This document shows positions 24,170 through 29,787 of a stretch of 29,787 nt of DNA, in pieces. The notes beneath the pieces are model-generated. The model was given only the letters and a program-made list of their open reading frames with translations, was not told the DNA's origin and ran no database searches. Source of the DNA: JOPF133 sp052144935 (GTDB lineage Bacteria; Acidobacteriota; Terriglobia; Bryobacterales; Bryobacteraceae); the NCBI GenBank assembly GCA_052144935.1, contig JBKQPR010000261.1, forward strand, positions 1-29,787, given 5' to 3'. Position 1 is the first letter of the stretch. Each line of letters opens with the position of its first letter. Made by a program: the position numbers and the translations under genes.

Positions 24170-25675
24170 ATGGCCAGAGTCCTGATACCCACACCCCTGC
24201 GCCAGTTCACCGGCAAGCAGGATGCGGTGAGCGCGCCCGGCGCCACCGTGGCGGAAGTGCTCAACGCGCTCACCGCCGAATACCCCGACCTGCGCAAACA
24301 GATCTTCACGGGCGAGGGCAAGGTGCGCAGCTTCGTCAACGTCTACCTGAACGACGAAGACATCCGCTACCTGGGCAAGGACGCCACGCCGGTCCAGGAT
24401 GCCGACACCATTTCGCTGGTGCCTTCGATTGCGGGCGGCTCGGCGGGCGGCTCGGTGCTAACGGCGCCGGGCCCACAAGTGGGCACCCCGGAAGCCGCGC
24501 TCTCCAACGACGAGATTCTGCGCTACAGCCGCCACCTGATCATTCCCGAGGTGGGCATTGAGGGCCAGCAGAAGCTGAAGGCCGCCAAGGTGCTGCTGGT
24601 GGGCGCGGGCGGTCTGGGCGCCCCTCTGGGCCTCTACCTCACGGCCGCCGGCGTGGGCCACATCGGCATGGTGGATTTCGACGTGGTGGACTTCACCAAC
24701 CTGCAGCGCCAGGTGATTCATGCCACCGCCGACGTAGGCCGCAAGAAGCTGGACTCCGCCGCCGAGAAGATGCAGGCCATCAACCCGCACGTGCGGATCA
24801 CCAAGCACGAAGTGGCGCTTTCCAGCGAAAACGCCCTCGACATTCTGAAAGATTACGACCTGGTGGTGGACGGCACCGACAACTTCCCCACCCGCTACCT
24901 GGTGAATGACGCCTGCGTGCTGCTGGGCAAGCCCAATGTCTACGGCTCGATTTTCCGCTTCGAAGGCCAGGCCACCGTATTCGCTTACGAGGGCGGCCCC
25001 TGCTACCGCTGCCTGTATCCCGAGCCGCCTCCTCCCGGCCTGGTGCCGAGCTGCGCCGAAGGCGGCGTGCTGGGAATTCTGCCCGGCACCATTGGGCTGA
25101 TCCAGGCCACCGAGGCGGTCAAGCTGATTCTGGGGATCGGTGAGCCGCTGGTGGGCCGCCTCCTGCTCTACGACGCGCTGGGCATGCGCTTCCGCGAGTT
25201 GAAGCTGCGCAAGAATCCCGAGTGCCCGATTTGCGGCGAGCATCGCACCATCGCCAAGCTGATCGATTACCATCAATTTTGCGGGGTGCCGGGCCCGGAG
25301 GGCGCCCCGGGCTCAGTGGGCGCCGCAGCGCCCCCGGCGCAGGAGGCCAAGGTGAACGAAGGTGAAATCGACGTTACCGAATTGAAGCAGAAGATCGATC
25401 GCGGCGACAACTTCGTCCTGATCGACGTGCGTGAGCCGCACGAATACAAGATTTGCAGCATCCCTGGGTCCAGGCTGATTCCGCTGGGCGAATTCCCGCG
25501 GCACGTCGGCGAATTCGATCCCGAGGCCGACATCGTGATTCACTGCCGCAGCGGCATGCGCAGCGCCAAGGCCTGCGCCGTATTGCGCCAGGCCGGCTTC
25601 CAGCACGTGCGCAACGTGGTCGGCGGCATTCTGGCCTGGAGCGACAAGGTCGATCCGAGCGTTCCGAAGTACTGA
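24170..25675 (+). CDS. CysO-MoeZ-rhodanese three-domain fusion for protein-bound sulfur transfer
   Basis: A 501-residue fusion. Residues 1-90 are a beta-grasp sulfur carrier very like mycobacterial CysO (SFVNVYLNDEDIRYLG, then ISLVPSIAGG). Residues about 108-370 are a MoeB/ThiF E1-like adenylyltransferase: nucleotide loop VGAGGLG (144-150), FDVVDFTNLQRQ (170-181), zinc Cys pairs CYRC (278-281) and CPIC (352-355), and Cys295 in SCAEGGVLG. Residues 397-501 are a rhodanese with active Cys459 in HCRSGMRS. The carrier's Gly-Gly, normally C-terminal, is internal (89-90). It is followed by a second copy, giving AGGSAGGS. The E1 would adenylate and the rhodanese sulfurate the carrier once it is released. 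It is the last gene of the cysM-mec operon. Confidence 0.92.
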   Translation: MARVLIPTPLRQFTGKQDAVSAPGATVAEVLNALTAEYPDLRKQIFTGEGKVRSFVNVYLNDEDIRYLGKDATPVQDADTISLVPSIAGGSAGGSVLTAPGPQVGTPEAALSNDEILRYSRHLIIPEVGIEGQQKLKAAKVLLVGAGGLGAPLGLYLTAAGVGHIGMVDFDVVDFTNLQRQVIHATADVGRKKLDSAAEKMQAINPHVRITKHEVALSSENALDILKDYDLVVDGTDNFPTRYLVNDACVLLGKPNVYGSIFRFEGQATVFAYEGGPCYRCLYPEPPPPGLVPSCAEGGVLGILPGTIGLIQATEAVKLILGIGEPLVGRLLLYDALGMRFRELKLRKNPECPICGEHRTIAKLIDYHQFCGVPGPEGAPGSVGAAAPPAQEAKVNEGEIDVTELKQKIDRGDNFVLIDVREPHEYKICSIPGSRLIPLGEFPRHVGEFDPEADIVIHCRSGMRSAKACAVLRQAGFQHVRNVVGGILAWSDKVDPSVPKY

Positions 25676-25714
25676 CACTATAATAACGTTACGCCCGGCG
25701 CCCTTGCGGATTGA

Positions 25715-26317
25715 CTACTTGACCGGATTGGCCCTGAAGTAGTACAGAGAAAACCTCTCTATCGCTTCAGTCCAGGACCTTCGAGCTTTGTCCTCGAGCA
25801 GTTTATCTGTGACCAAGACCGGGAAAGATGGCTCCTCCCAGACAGGACAGAACTCCCTATAACTGAATTCGGCTGAGGGATTGATTCCGGGAGCGTTTCG
25901 GGAAGAATAGACATCTTCGAGGTACCGAACCCTGACTGAAAGCGGACACAAGCGGTCGTTGGATGCAAGAAGATCAGTCTTGGTGCACGTGGCTACGATC
26001 TCCACTGCTAACCCACCGCAGTTCGCTGTCCCTCCTTCGCAGGACGGTGCGACGGGAATTCCATTCCGTCGCAGGACTAGCTCAGCGGCATCTTGCACGA
26101 AAGCATGCGTTAGGCGCCGTGTGAGGCCGGGTGTGGCACCATCAAGGGAAACCAAGCCGAAGACGGCAACGGCTGGCCTACCCTGCAAGGTTCTGATTGC
26201 TCGTTGGTCAAATCTTTGTTCCCCGGTAGCCTCTGGTGTTGTTTGGCCGCGGGCAGGCATAGTCGCCTCGGCCAGCAGTGAGGTCGATATGACAGCAAGG
26301 CAGCGGGATAGCTTCAT
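25715..26317 (-). CDS. Hypothetical exported protein
   Basis: A 200-residue protein with a signal-like N-terminus (MKLSRCLAVISTSLLAEA, then PARGQT). The mature part has four to five Cys (for example SCEGGTANCGG, VATCTKTD, REFCPVWEE) that could form disulfides, and strand-rich segments such as PAVAVFGLVSLDG and LSVRVRYLEDVYSS. I do not recognise a family. An alternative ATG at 26338 would add seven residues. It converges on the cysO-moeZ gene, 39 bases away. Base composition is visibly less GC-rich than that of the cysteine operon. Confidence 0.6.
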   Translation of the reverse strand: MKLSRCLAVISTSLLAEATMPARGQTTPEATGEQRFDQRAIRTLQGRPAVAVFGLVSLDGATPGLTRRLTHAFVQDAAELVLRRNGIPVAPSCEGGTANCGGLAVEIVATCTKTDLLASNDRLCPLSVRVRYLEDVYSSRNAPGINPSAEFSYREFCPVWEEPSFPVLVTDKLLEDKARRSWTEAIERFSLYYFRANPVK

Positions 26318-26434
26318 TTCAGCAGTATGCATCAGCACAGAACCGCCCTGGGGGCCTCAATGCGGGCGCCCAAGAACCATGCTGCCCGCACCGTAGCGGC
26401 GCATACACGGTCGCGCACGATGGGGTACGGTCTC

Positions 26435-26665
26435 TTACGTGGCTTTCGCCAAGGGTTCAAACCACTCACGGATCGCTTCCTCTTCTGACGGAGTAATCGC
26501 GCATGTCAAATTGAACGTTCGAGTGTAATCGTCACCGTGTTTCGGATAGACCTCGATGCGCACATGACCGATAGGATCGGATTGCTCACGGTAACATAGC
26601 CAAGCAATTCTTCCGCCCGTCCTAAGTTCGATGCTGTGGAGAATCTTCTTTGCCTCGTGAGTCAT
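26435..26665 (-). CDS. Small hypothetical protein
   Basis: A 76-residue protein beginning MTHEAKKILHSIELR at 26665, with GTGAGGG upstream as a possible ribosome binding site. An ATG at 26701 in the same frame is an alternative. It alternates strand-like and helix-like segments (GRIAWLCYREQSDPIGHVRIEVYP, then SEEEAIREWFEPLAKA). No known family is recognised. The gap downstream to 26317 and the gap upstream to 26829 show no other gene. Confidence 0.5.
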   Translation of the reverse strand: MTHEAKKILHSIELRTGGRIAWLCYREQSDPIGHVRIEVYPKHGDDYTRTFNLTCAITPSEEEAIREWFEPLAKAT

Positions 26666-26828
26666 TTGCGATGCACCCTCACTTAATGGACTGCTCGTCA
26701 AGACGCGCCGGGAGCAGAGAACCGTCCTTCCTTTTCGCTAGTCCAAGCGTAGACAAAAGCATTGTCGGAGCGAACCTCTATAAAGCAACGCCTATTTTTT
26801 GCTATCCTCGGTCTGAGACGAAGCTGCG

Positions 26829-27569
26829 TTAGCTGTCCTCCCACTTCTCCAGCACCGCAAACAGCGACTGCCCGAACGGCGGCCGCACCAGGTCCTCCAG
26901 GCGCGACATCACCGGCACCACCACATCGTCGAAAAAGGCGATCTGCCGCGCGGATTGCTCGTGCCGGCGGAAAATATGCGAATTGGCCCACCAGGCAAAA
27001 AAGCCGGCGCTGTTTACATAGTGCAGTTTCCTTACCGCCAGGCCGGCGGCTTCCGCCACACGGACGAGACTCCCGCGGCGGTAGCGCCGGTAGTGGCCCA
27101 GGTCGCGGTCGATGGGACCGTAGAGCGACGGGAAGGCCGGCACCAGCAGAACGATGCGGCCTCCGCGCGGCAGAATGGAGGCCATCGCCCGCAACGCCCC
27201 GGCGTCGTCGGCGATGTGCTCCAGCACGTTGAGGCAGACGCAGGAATCCGGCTGGAAGCGGCGCAGCTCCGAGAAGCACGGGCTGGGCGCCTCGCAGGCG
27301 ATGGCGTGCAGGTTGGCTCGGCCGGGATAGCGCTGCCGGAGGCGCTCGATGCAGGCCGCTTCGGCGTCCAGCGCCACCACCAGGTCGCGATCCAGCAGGG
27401 TCTCGGTGAAATTGCCCAATCCGCAGCCGATCTCCACCACGCGCCGGCCAAGCTCGCGGCCTGCCAAACGGCTTTGCCAGGCAAAGTAGCGCCTGGCGCG
27501 GGTCATGCGCTCCTGATCCTCCACCGTATACCGGGGGTCCGGCGCCATCGCTGAGTGCGGTAATCCCAT
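26829..27569 (-). CDS. Class I SAM-dependent methyltransferase
   Basis: A 246-residue methyltransferase with a Rossmann-type SAM-binding domain: motif I VVEIGCGLGNFTE (44-56), acidic residue D68 in VVALDAE, and VCLNVLEHIADD, typical of the UbiE/type-11 group. The C-terminal part has GRIVLLVPAFPSLYGPIDRDLGHYRRY and a segment, SAGFFAWWANSHIF, often seen in methyltransferases acting with glycosyltransferases or lipids. The substrate is unknown. The ATG at 27569 is chosen over an in-frame upstream start at 27761, whose added residues are Arg/Gly-rich and overlap a structured, probably non-coding region. Confidence 0.85.
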   Translation of the reverse strand: MGLPHSAMAPDPRYTVEDQERMTRARRYFAWQSRLAGRELGRRVVEIGCGLGNFTETLLDRDLVVALDAEAACIERLRQRYPGRANLHAIACEAPSPCFSELRRFQPDSCVCLNVLEHIADDAGALRAMASILPRGGRIVLLVPAFPSLYGPIDRDLGHYRRYRRGSLVRVAEAAGLAVRKLHYVNSAGFFAWWANSHIFRRHEQSARQIAFFDDVVVPVMSRLEDLVRPPFGQSLFAVLEKWEDS

Positions 27570-27611
27570 GCAATCCCGTTGCTCACCATTGTAGCCTTGG
27601 CGTCCCGCGGA

Positions 27612-27793
27612 CGAGGCGGCCGGTCCACGGAAACCCTCACCCGCGGACCAGTGTGACGGGACGTCCCGGAGCCCGGCTCTGCGCGTCACGCCGGTGCGGC
27701 TCTCGATCGACACGAGCGCATGCCTGCGCCCAGGCCCAGGGAGAAGCCGCCTCGGTTCCAAAACCCCAAACCGGTACAGAGTACCGGTTTTTT
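27612..27793 (+). ncRNA. Candidate structured non-coding RNA with intrinsic terminator
   Basis: A perfect 9-bp stem, CGAGGCGGC (27612-27620) with GCCGCCTCG (27746-27754), encloses four non-overlapping hairpins. These are GGTCC..CGG with CCG..GGACC (27622-27649), GTGTGACG with CGTCACGC (27651-27691), GTGCG..CTC with GAG..CGCAT (27694-27721), and GCCTG with CAGGC (27722-27735). A strong terminator follows directly. There is no protein-like frame. It does not show the conserved cores of SRP RNA, tmRNA or RNase P RNA. GC-rich DNA folds easily, so the case rests on how the stems fit together and on the terminator. Confidence 0.4.
27768..27793 (+). terminator. Intrinsic (rho-independent) terminator
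   Basis: A perfect 10-bp stem, AAACCGGTAC (27768-27777) with GTACCGGTTT (27781-27790), and a three-base loop AGA, followed by TTTC and more T-rich sequence. It points rightwards. No plus-strand protein gene lies upstream within reach, which implies a non-coding transcript. Confidence 0.75.
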
Positions 27794-27801
27794 CTTGCTG
27801 C

Positions 27802-27912
27802 TTGACAGGACAGGCTTCGGGACAGTAAAAGGCGCTGGCGTAATCAAGGATCCCTCATGGCCCCCCGGTGGTCAGTGGGCCCGTGACCGCTCCATCACGG
27901 AGCGCCTTTCTT
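27802..27912 (+). other. Possible second short transcript: promoter-like box plus hairpins
   Basis: TTGACA (27802-27807) is followed after 17 bases by GTAAAA, a poor -10. From there AAAGGCGCT (27828-27836) can pair with AGCGCCTTT (27901-27909) over a distance. Alternatively CGCTCC (27889-27894) can pair with GGAGCG (27899-27904) just before TTTCTTCT, a terminator-like arrangement. The two pairings exclude each other. No plus-strand gene follows, because the tautomerase gene ends on the other strand. Confidence 0.25.
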
Positions 27913-27923
27913 CTGCCAGTGGC

Positions 27924-28313
27924 TCACACCTCCACCTTGTAGTTCAACGTGTGCTCGTCGCCGGGCAAGCCGCGAAAGCCCCAGTTGTGCTTGGGGGTCT
28001 CGAAGATGGTGATCTCCAGATCCATCGGCGAAAGGCCCAATTCGGACTCGAAACGCGCAAACAGCAGCCGGATCAGGTCCTTCTTGGCGCCCGCGCTGCG
28101 CCCCTCGAACATGCTGAACTCCAGGATCGTGTAGCGCGGCGAGCGGCCCGCGGGATAGAAAAACTCGCCTTCGTCCAACTGGAAGAAGCGGTGCGCGCGC
28201 TTGTCCAGGGGATACTGGAGGGCATCCACCACGCAGGAATCAATCACATCCGAGACCTTCGGAATAAGCGGCCCAAGCTGCTTCCTCAGGCCGAAGATTT
28301 TGACTTGGGACAT
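27924..28313 (-). CDS. Tautomerase-superfamily protein
   Basis: A 129-residue protein resembling the Tautomerase_2 group (oxalocrotonate tautomerase fold). It starts MSQVKIFGLRKQLGPLIPKVSDVIDSCVVDALQYP and carries DKRAHRFFQLDEGEFFYPAGRS, YTILEFSMFEGRSAGAKKDLIRLLF and ITIFETPKHNWGFRGLPGDE. Classical tautomerases use an N-terminal Pro exposed after Met removal; here residue 2 is Ser, so the usual catalytic base is missing. The start at 28313 is set by family alignment; the upstream frame is not family-like. It is divergent from the sigma/zinc-motif gene, with 84 bases between start codons. Confidence 0.8.
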   Translation of the reverse strand: MSQVKIFGLRKQLGPLIPKVSDVIDSCVVDALQYPLDKRAHRFFQLDEGEFFYPAGRSPRYTILEFSMFEGRSAGAKKDLIRLLFARFESELGLSPMDLEITIFETPKHNWGFRGLPGDEHTLNYKVEV

Positions 28314-28397
28314 GTCCCAGTCTAACCGCGCCGGGGCCGGGCCGTTCACCGCACCCAGCGGCATGCCATCGGCACGCACCGCATACAATCGAAGGGG

Positions 28398-29180
28398 ATG
28401 GTCTATACCTGCTACGAGATGGTCCGCGACTGCCGGGCCGACCGGCCGGAGGGCTGGTCGTACTTCATCGCCAACTACGTTCCCGTGATCCGCAAGCTGC
28501 TGGCGCATTACGCGGGCGGTCGCGCGCCCGCGCTGGAAGGCGTGCTGGCGGGACTGCGGAAGCCCGAATCGAGCCTGTTCGCCAGCCTGGAGCCGGCTCC
28601 CGAGCGCTGGTTCGTGGGAGAGTTGCGGCAGAAAGTGGTGGCCGCGCTGGCGATTCCCGAAGCGGCCGCGCCGCTGGACCTGGAAACCCTCGCCGCGGCC
28701 CTGCAGCCGTTGACGATGGTCGAAAAGCAGGCCGCCTGGCTGGAAACCATGGGCTACGGCCCGCCCGAAACCGGCGCCATGTTACGGATGGCCCCCACCA
28801 CTGTCGAGAAGATCCGCGGGCGGGCGGGTGAACTGCTCCGGGGCGCGGTGGATACCTGGAACCGGACCCTGCTGCCGGAAAACGGACCCGCGCTGGGACG
28901 GGCTGCCGCGGCGGCCCACACGGACGATTGCCTGCTCTCCAAAACCTTCCTCGACATGCTGGACGGCCGCAGCACCTGGCGCACCCGCGAGCAGATCGAG
29001 CGGCACGCCACCACCTGCTGGCACTGCATCGATCATTTCTGCCGCATGGCCGAAGTGGTCGAATTGCTGCGCGGCGTCGAGCCGCTTCCGGAGGCGGAGT
29101 TGGAGCCGTTTCGCAAACTGTTGGGCATCCGCGAGGAGAAGCCGGGCGGATGGAAGAGATGGTTCGGCGGAGCATTGTAG
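28398..29180 (+). CDS. Sigma-region-4-like protein with C-terminal anti-sigma-type zinc motif
   Basis: A 260-residue cytoplasmic protein. Residues 104-150 (LTMVEKQAAWLETMGYGPPETGAMLRM, TTVEKIRGRAGELLRG) resemble the helix-turn-helix of sigma-70 region 4. The N-terminus (MVYTCYEMVRDCRADRPEGWSYF, residues 1-40) is weakly like a degenerate region 2. Residues 203-210, HATTCWHC, carry the H-x3-C-x2-C motif of zinc-binding anti-sigma domains, preceded by FLDMLDGRSTWRTREQIERH, typical of such domains. Having both halves in one chain suggests a self-regulating transcription factor or a repurposed regulator. The family is not recognised with certainty. TACAAT at 28384-28389 would start transcription almost at the ATG. 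Confidence 0.6.
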   Translation: MVYTCYEMVRDCRADRPEGWSYFIANYVPVIRKLLAHYAGGRAPALEGVLAGLRKPESSLFASLEPAPERWFVGELRQKVVAALAIPEAAAPLDLETLAAALQPLTMVEKQAAWLETMGYGPPETGAMLRMAPTTVEKIRGRAGELLRGAVDTWNRTLLPENGPALGRAAAAAHTDDCLLSKTFLDMLDGRSTWRTREQIERHATTCWHCIDHFCRMAEVVELLRGVEPLPEAELEPFRKLLGIREEKPGGWKRWFGGAL

Positions 29181-29188
29181 ACGGTTGA

Positions 29189-29280
29189 CCACGCCGATCG
29201 GAGCCACGACTGTCAAGGAGTGGTCCACGGCAATCCACGCCGATCCGAGCCACGACTGTCAAGGAGTGGTCCACGGCAGT
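29189..29280 (+). repeat. Tandem repeat, two 46-bp units
   Basis: Units 29189-29234 and 29235-29280 differ at only two positions (CGATCGGAG versus CGATCCGAG, and the last bases AAT versus AGT). Each contains GCCACGACTGTCAAGGAG followed by TGGTCCACGG. It lies directly after the stop of the preceding gene and before the reductase. It has no coding potential and looks like a dispersed intergenic element. Confidence 0.85.
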
Positions 29281-29368
29281 CGCACAACATCACACGGATT
29301 CAGACCCAGCCGCGCCTCCGATCCGCCGCCCGCGCTGCCGGTGGGCTAATGTATAGGAAGGAGCGCCT

Positions 29369-29787
29369 ATGAGCATTTCACGACGCGAGTTTTTGGAGAC
29401 CGCCGCGGCAGGCAGCCTGGCGGCCGGTTCCGTAATGGCGGACGGCGGCGCCGGCATGCCCACCCGGGTCTTGGGCAAGACCGGAGCGCGGGTCTCGATC
29501 CTGGCCATGGGTGGCGGCAGCCGTTTTCTCCAGTATGAAGAGGACCAGGCCGCCGAGGCGGTCCACAAGGCGCTCGATCTGGGGATCACCTACATCGACA
29601 CCTGCGACGATTACGGCAAGGACCACCTTTCCGAGCGGCGCATCGGGGCTGCCATCAAGGGCCGCCGCGACCGCATTTTCCTGGCTACCAAAGTGACCAC
29701 GCGCGTGCCCGAAGACGTGCCCCGGGTGGTGGAATTGAGCCTCAAATGCCTGCAGGTGGACCACGTGGACCTGCTGCACATCCATTC
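29369..29787 (+). CDS. Tat-exported aldo/keto reductase (partial, cut by window end)
   Basis: The first 139 residues of a probable aldo/keto reductase, an NADPH-dependent oxidoreductase; the rest lies beyond the window. A twin-arginine signal, SRREFLETAAAGSLAAGS (residues 4-21), predicts export in folded form. The catalytic domain begins MPTRVLGKTGARVSILAMGGG and continues with ALDLGITYIDTCDDYGKDHLSERRIGAAI (the Asp-Tyr pair of the catalytic tetrad), then IFLATKVT (with the Lys) and LQVDHVDLLHIHS (with the His). All four catalytic residues are therefore in view. The start at 29369 has AAGGAG six bases upstream. Tat-signalled members are common in Acidobacteria and Planctomycetes. Confidence 0.92.
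   Translation, partial: MSISRREFLETAAAGSLAAGSVMADGGAGMPTRVLGKTGARVSILAMGGGSRFLQYEEDQAAEAVHKALDLGITYIDTCDDYGKDHLSERRIGAAIKGRRDRIFLATKVTTRVPEDVPRVVELSLKCLQVDHVDLLHIH

Noticed and set aside
27720..27765. Resemblance to SRP RNA domain IV or a tRNA T-arm (CAGGCCCAGGGAGAAGC, GGTTCCAAAACC)
   Set aside because: The invariant GGAAGGnAGCAGC core and GNAR tetraloop of SRP RNA are absent, and no tRNA cloverleaf can be drawn around the GGTTCC segment.

Overview
The window is about 29.8 kb of high-GC chromosome that most resembles an acidobacterium of the Solibacter/Bryobacter type. Three things point there: a 1160-residue Oar-like TonB-dependent receptor with a carboxypeptidase-regulatory N-terminal domain; a secreted NHL-repeat protein ending in the roughly 230-residue C-terminal domain first catalogued in Solibacter (TIGR03437-like); and many large secreted proteins of little-known function among housekeeping genes. 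The lineage is an inference from gene content. No rRNA, tRNA or CRISPR array was seen.

Layout. 1-5.5 kb (minus strand): TonB receptor, a DUF2252 protein and a SixA-type phosphohistidine phosphatase. 5.5-6.2 kb: a gene-poor stretch with a decayed HicB-like antitoxin and a 20-bp inverted repeat. 6.2-8.3 kb (plus): a compact rpmI-rplT-zapB-like-zapA-DUF1684 run, without infC in front and without pheST between. 8.4-10.9 kb (minus): HD-GYP phosphodiesterase and a secreted matrixin-like protease. 10.9-15.1 kb (plus): NHL protein, thiD and a small overlapping gene. 15.2-20.7 kb (minus): a divergent glycosidase-like secreted protein, a DnaC-type helicase loader and a six-repeat secreted protein, with inverted-repeat elements in the gaps.

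20.8-22.8 kb is an accessory island: an orphan AbrB-type antitoxin, a BrnT/BrnA toxin-antitoxin pair and an unknown gene. The BrnTA pair and the unknown gene lie between two about 121-bp direct repeats. Each repeat carries a near-consensus sigma-70 promoter and a two-hairpin leader. The second copy drives the next operon. 22.8-25.7 kb is a cysteine-biosynthesis operon: CysM-like cysteine synthase, a Mec-type JAMM protease, and a three-domain fusion of the ubiquitin-like sulfur carrier CysO with a MoeB/MoeZ E1-like enzyme and a rhodanese. In this fusion the carrier's terminal Gly-Gly is internal and its Ala-Gly-Gly-Ser site is tandemly duplicated. The carrier would therefore need to be cut free before it can be charged, and the JAMM protease next door is an obvious candidate. 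This is the most interesting system in the window.

25.7-29.8 kb: two hypothetical proteins, a methyltransferase, a candidate structured RNA ending in a strong intrinsic terminator, a tautomerase-fold protein, a protein combining a sigma-region-4-like helix-turn-helix with an anti-sigma-type zinc motif, a 46-bp tandem repeat, and the start of a Tat-exported aldo/keto reductase cut by the window end.
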